Shown piece by piece: positions 60,982 to 64,000 of a stretch of DNA of 64,000 nucleotides. Under the pieces are notes generated by a model. The model ran no database searches, had not been told where the DNA came from, and saw nothing but the letters and a program-made list of their open reading frames with translations. The stretch's first letter is position 1. Every line of letters begins with the position of its first letter. Position numbers and translations under genes: made by a program. Source of the stretch: JABDBL01 sp963845445 (GTDB lineage: Bacteria > Cyanobacteriota > Vampirovibrionia > Obscuribacterales > Obscuribacteraceae); assembly GCA_963845445.1 (NCBI GenBank), contig CAWJSE010000002.1:682001-746000 (forward strand), given 5' to 3'.

Positions 60982-62439
60982 ATGACAGTGCCCCAGCCAA
61001 AAAAAACAGTAACACTTATCCCCGGAGACGGAATAGGACCAGAATGCGTCGAGGCTACTTGTCGTATTATCGAAGCTACTAGAGCACCAATAGAATGGGA
61101 TGTACATCATGCTGGCGCAAGTATTTTCAAGCAAGGCTTACCTTCTGGAGTACCGCAGGACACCATTGATTCCATTTCTAAAACAAAGGTCGCTTTAAAG
61201 GGACCCTTAGAAACGCCAGTTGGCTTTGGCGAAAAAAGTGCCAATGTCACCTTAAGAAAGTTATTTGAAACTTACGGCAATATTCGCCCTGTAAAAGAAC
61301 TGCCGGGTATAAAAACACCTTACAGCGGTCGTAATATTGATTTAGTAGTAGTAAGAGAAAATGTAGAAGATCTATATGCTGGCATCGAGCACATGCAAAC
61401 GCCTGGCGTGGCACAATGTCTCAAACTAATTTCTGCCAAAGGATGCGAAAAAATTGTTAGACTAGCTTTCGAACTAGCAAAAGCAGAAGGGCGCAAAACA
61501 GTTCATTGCGCCTCTAAATCAAACATAATGAAATTAACAGAAGGTCTATTAAAACGAACCTTTGAAGCTATAGCCCCAGAATATCCAGACATAGAATCAC
61601 AACATATAATCATTGATAATTGCGCTCACCAATTAGTAAAAAAGCCAGAACAATTTGATGTCATAGTCACAACAAATATGAACGGCGACATAATTAGTGA
61701 TTTAAGCTCAGCTTTGATTGGCGGCTTAGGCTTTGCCCCATCCGCCAATATTGGTAATGAAGTAGCTATATTTGAAGCTGTTCACGGCTCGGCACCGAAA
61801 TATGCCGGTAAAAACGTGATTAACCCACTGGCTGTACTTTTATCTGGCGTATTAATGCTCCGCCATTTAAAAATGTTCAACGAAGCAGCCAGTATTGAGA
61901 ATGCTGTTTTCGTTACGCTTGAGGAAGGCAAATGTTTGACTCGCGACATAGTTGGCGATGAAAAGGCCGCCAGTACAACCAAATTTACTGACGAAATTAT
62001 TGCCAATTTGGGACGCAGTTCGAAGAAATGGCACGTCAGGAACTACAAAGAGATCAAATTACCAATAGTAAAAAAGGACATAGATTTTGTCAAAGCCAAG
62101 AGCAGACAAGTAGTTGGTGTTGATTTATTCATCGAATCAGCTTTGCCAGCAGAGCAGCTTGGACCAGATCTAGAGAAAATAATGGCTGGTAGCAAGTTAA
62201 AGTTAAAGATGATTTCTAATCGCGGCACTAAAGTTTATCCTGCTATGGGCGCGATTACCGACTGTGTCGATCACTGGTTTTGTCGTTTTATGGCAACAGA
62301 CCCGAAAGAAGAAGTGACTGATGCCACTGTTCATGATTTATTGCAAAAGGTGGGCAGTAAATACCGCTGGGTTCATCTTGAAAAATTGCAAGAGATAGAC
62401 GGCAAGCAAGGTTTTACAAAAGCTCAAGGCGAAGACTAG
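60982..62439 (+). CDS. icd: Isocitrate dehydrogenase (long Thermus/Rickettsia-type with C-terminal domain)
   Basis: The enzyme oxidatively decarboxylates isocitrate to 2-oxoglutarate in the TCA cycle. The N-terminal 'TLIPGDGIGPECVEATCRII' and catalytic 'VTTNMNGDIISDLSSALIGG' with 'FEAVHGSAPKYAGK' place it in the isocitrate/isopropylmalate dehydrogenase family. At 485 residues it is longer than E. coli Icd; a C-terminal domain of about 140 residues ('DLFIESALPAEQLGPDLEKI', 'NRGTKVYPAMGAITDCVDHW') is typical of the Thermus/Rickettsia-type isocitrate dehydrogenases. NAD versus NADP use cannot be judged. 'TAGGAGATAG' precedes the ATG. Confidence 0.93.
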   Translation: MTVPQPKKTVTLIPGDGIGPECVEATCRIIEATRAPIEWDVHHAGASIFKQGLPSGVPQDTIDSISKTKVALKGPLETPVGFGEKSANVTLRKLFETYGNIRPVKELPGIKTPYSGRNIDLVVVRENVEDLYAGIEHMQTPGVAQCLKLISAKGCEKIVRLAFELAKAEGRKTVHCASKSNIMKLTEGLLKRTFEAIAPEYPDIESQHIIIDNCAHQLVKKPEQFDVIVTTNMNGDIISDLSSALIGGLGFAPSANIGNEVAIFEAVHGSAPKYAGKNVINPLAVLLSGVLMLRHLKMFNEAASIENAVFVTLEEGKCLTRDIVGDEKAASTTKFTDEIIANLGRSSKKWHVRNYKEIKLPIVKKDIDFVKAKSRQVVGVDLFIESALPAEQLGPDLEKIMAGSKLKLKMISNRGTKVYPAMGAITDCVDHWFCRFMATDPKEEVTDATVHDLLQKVGSKYRWVHLEKLQEIDGKQGFTKAQGED

Positions 62440-62523
62440 TTTGTAGATACTAAAAAAATAGCCATATCCCCTATCGATCAACTCAGAAGTGACTAGTTAG
62501 AGTAGATAGCTGACAGGTTTCAC

Positions 62524-62551
62524 TTGACTTCTCTTCTGCCTGCTTTATGAT
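62524..62551 (+). promoter_or_regulatory. Sigma-70-type promoter of the secreted protein at 62583
   Basis: TTGACT at 62524-62529 and TATGAT at 62546-62551 each match the consensus at five of six positions, with 16 bases between them. Transcription would start near 62558, leaving a leader of about 25 bases that contains the ribosome binding site. This supports ATG 62583 over the upstream in-frame ATG at 62547, which lies inside the promoter. Confidence 0.65.
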
Positions 62552-62582
62552 GTTGTCTCCAGCTTGCTCGGGAGAGAAATCT

Positions 62583-63167
62583 ATGAAAGTTAGAATATTA
62601 ATCACGCTCTGTTTTGCCTTGTGTAGTGGCCTAAATCTATTGGCTCAAGCCCAAGAAGTAATCAATGAGCCCCATGTTCCCTTAAATGTACAGAAGCACT
62701 ACTTTAAAGGCGACGAAGAAATTCAGATCACTTCGCCAGATCGACATATAGTTGATCTACGACACCAGAAATCAATAAATAATCTAACAATTATGATTTC
62801 TCCGGCGCCAGCACCAAAAATAACCAATACCATAATTAAATTGCCAGAAGTGAGTGGTTTTCAAAGTAATATTCCGGCTACTAGCAATATTCCGACCAGT
62901 AATAATTTACCTAAATTGGCTCCAGGACAGAATTACCGGCTTTTATCCAATACCAATAAATTAAAGCCTGGTGATCTATTAGCCCAACATTCTCTAAGCT
63001 TAACGGGTAAAAGCTTATCCCCACCGGCAACGCCAGCTCCCCAAATTGAAGTGTTGAAATACAATCAAACAGACAATCACTTCACCACCCACTCGAACTT
63101 AAGGGTAAATACAGCGGTAAGTGGCAAACTGAAATCAAAACCAGGGGCATTATTAAACTCCCAGTAA
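62583..63167 (+). CDS. Secreted Pro/Asn/Thr-rich protein
   Basis: The 194-residue product has a clear signal peptide ('ILITLCFALCSGLNLLAQAQ') and is otherwise unrecognised. The mature part is polar and Pro/Thr/Asn-rich with short motifs such as 'RHIVDLRHQKSINNL' and 'GFQSNIPATSNIPTSNN', and has no Cys. Composition resembles the secreted protein at the end of the efflux operon. ATG 62583 is chosen because 'GGGAGAG' precedes it and the promoter ends just upstream. The protein is probably periplasmic or surface-attached. Confidence 0.65.
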   Translation: MKVRILITLCFALCSGLNLLAQAQEVINEPHVPLNVQKHYFKGDEEIQITSPDRHIVDLRHQKSINNLTIMISPAPAPKITNTIIKLPEVSGFQSNIPATSNIPTSNNLPKLAPGQNYRLLSNTNKLKPGDLLAQHSLSLTGKSLSPPATPAPQIEVLKYNQTDNHFTTHSNLRVNTAVSGKLKSKPGALLNSQ

Positions 63168-63326
63168 TTCCTTAAATCAAATTGCCAATTTTAAAATGGC
63201 TATTAAAAACTGCCCGGCAAATTAAAATTGGGTGACTTTGCTTAGAAAAAGAGGCCCGTTTATTCTGTCCGGGTATATAGCAATAGCCTTCATGAATTAT
63301 TCAGTAAAAAAGATCTAGGGCTCTAT

Positions 63327-64000
63327 ATGGCCAAAATATTGTTTGTAGAAGACGATCAGGGACTGGCAGAAATGGTATTAGAGTGGTTAGTTTGCGAACG
63401 CCACTCCATAGAACATCTAACCGATGGTCAAACCGGTCTTGATTATCTTCAGTATGGCAAATATGATCTCGCCATCTTAGATTGGACTTTGCCTAATAAA
63501 ACAGGGCTAGATATCTGCAAACAGCATAGATCCAACGGTGGCACCACTCCGGTGATTATGCTCACCGCAAAAGGAGCAGAGAACGATAAAGAGCTAGGCT
63601 TAGACTCTGGTGCCGATGATTATTTAACAAAACCATTCAGTGTAAAAGAATTATCCGCTCGCATTCGAGCGCTATTGCGCCGACCACATGCAACATTGTC
63701 CAATGTAATAAAAATTAAGGACCTTAAAATGGATTGCGTAAAACACACGCTTACCAAGAACAGCACTAATATTCAGCTCTTGCCTAAAGAATTCGCCTTA
63801 CTTGAATTTTTGATGCGCCATCCCGACGAGATATTTAGTAGCGAAGCGCTTCTTGACAGAGTATGGCACTGCGATAGCGAAGCAACACCAGATGCGGTGC
63901 GTACCTGTCTAAAAAGATTACGCAGAAAAATAGATACTGAATCGAGCGAAAGCATATCCTACATTCAAACGGTACCTAAGTTAGGCTATAAGCTACCACG
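63327..64000 (+). CDS. OmpR/PhoB-family response regulator (3' end beyond window)
   Basis: The frame starts at ATG 63327 and is still open at base 64000, with 224 complete codons visible, so only a few C-terminal residues are missing. The receiver domain has the acidic pair in 'ILFVEDDQGL', phosphoacceptor Asp in 'LAILDWTLPNKTGL', Thr in 'VIMLTAKGAE' and Lys in 'YLTKPFSVKE'. A winged-helix DNA-binding domain follows ('LPKEFALLEFLMRHPDEIFS', 'VRTCLKRLRRKID', 'IQTVPKLGYKL'). A partner kinase probably lies just outside the window. Confidence 0.93.
   Translation, partial: MAKILFVEDDQGLAEMVLEWLVCERHSIEHLTDGQTGLDYLQYGKYDLAILDWTLPNKTGLDICKQHRSNGGTTPVIMLTAKGAENDKELGLDSGADDYLTKPFSVKELSARIRALLRRPHATLSNVIKIKDLKMDCVKHTLTKNSTNIQLLPKEFALLEFLMRHPDEIFSSEALLDRVWHCDSEATPDAVRTCLKRLRRKIDTESSESISYIQTVPKLGYKLP

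Noticed and set aside
1..64000. CRISPR arrays, insertion sequences, prophage genes and integrase/attachment sites
   Set aside because: No regularly spaced direct repeats, transposase motifs or phage structural genes were seen in the window; the tRNA-Asn has no adjacent integrase.

Overview
The window (about 40% G+C) looks like a chromosomal stretch of a free-living, Gram-negative-type, probably respiring bacterium. FabZ-LpxA points to lipid A and an outer membrane. A TolC-type channel with an RND pump and adaptor spans a double envelope. Aconitase, isocitrate dehydrogenase and a long-chain acyl-CoA dehydrogenase suggest a TCA cycle and fatty-acid oxidation, and a photolyase suggests exposure to light. 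The tail-anchored Ser/Thr kinase with a zinc ribbon, the receiver-kinase hybrid and the many unique secreted proteins fit a deep-branching environmental lineage. Non-photosynthetic Cyanobacteriota (Obscuribacterales/Melainabacteria-like) is my tentative guess, but no rRNA or marker gene here proves it.

Layout. 1-1628: 3' part of a large helicase-nuclease, probably a defence protein. 2071-3711: a secreted Gln/Asn-rich protein and a His-rich metal-binding protein. 3951-10569: TolC / RND permease / lipoprotein adaptor / secreted unknown, as one operon. 10594-13028 (-): spermidine-synthase-like membrane protein, copy 1. 13291-21537: a membrane protein, then a tightly packed glycan/nucleotide-sugar operon of two methyltransferases, a nucleotide-sugar dehydrogenase, a Gfo/Idh oxidoreductase, a GT2, a Trm112-like zinc protein and an epimerase. 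21547-27301: five paralogous BMP/PnrA-type solute-binding proteins (four in a leftward operon, one divergent) with no ABC permease or ATPase nearby. 28131-33555: beta-carbonic anhydrase, spermidine-synthase-like copy 2 and aconitase. 33646-40434: AmpG/PAT-like transporter, aldo/keto reductase, gluconokinase, a secreted unknown, a HEAT-repeat protein, a small RHH regulator and exonuclease III. 40618-45135 (-): acyl-CoA dehydrogenase, RNase D, an IMPase-family phosphatase and a YbjN-like protein. 45318: tRNA-Asn. 46200-48465 (-): a sensor kinase with a degenerate receiver, and a NarL-type regulator. 48676-54230: GT4, Ser/Thr kinase, VOC protein, photolyase and a Tat-type phosphoesterase. 54321-58610: FabZ, LpxA, MFS and a PgaC-like GT2. 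58918-60767: four tandem small secreted glycine-rich paralogues closed by a strong terminator. 60982-64000: isocitrate dehydrogenase, a secreted unknown and an OmpR-type regulator cut by the window end.

The most important caveat for any reader is that six genes are broken by an apparent single missing base. In every case the break sits in a mononucleotide run of 4-6, and restoring one base gives a full-length, family-typical protein. This pattern looks like homopolymer under-calling in the assembly, not gene decay, so the split genes should be read as intact.

The best candidates for undescribed biology are the four-gene glycine-rich secreted cassette at 58918-60767, the five-copy BMP binding-protein array lacking a transporter, the glycan operon with an embedded Trm112-like protein, and the structured leader of the RHH regulator.
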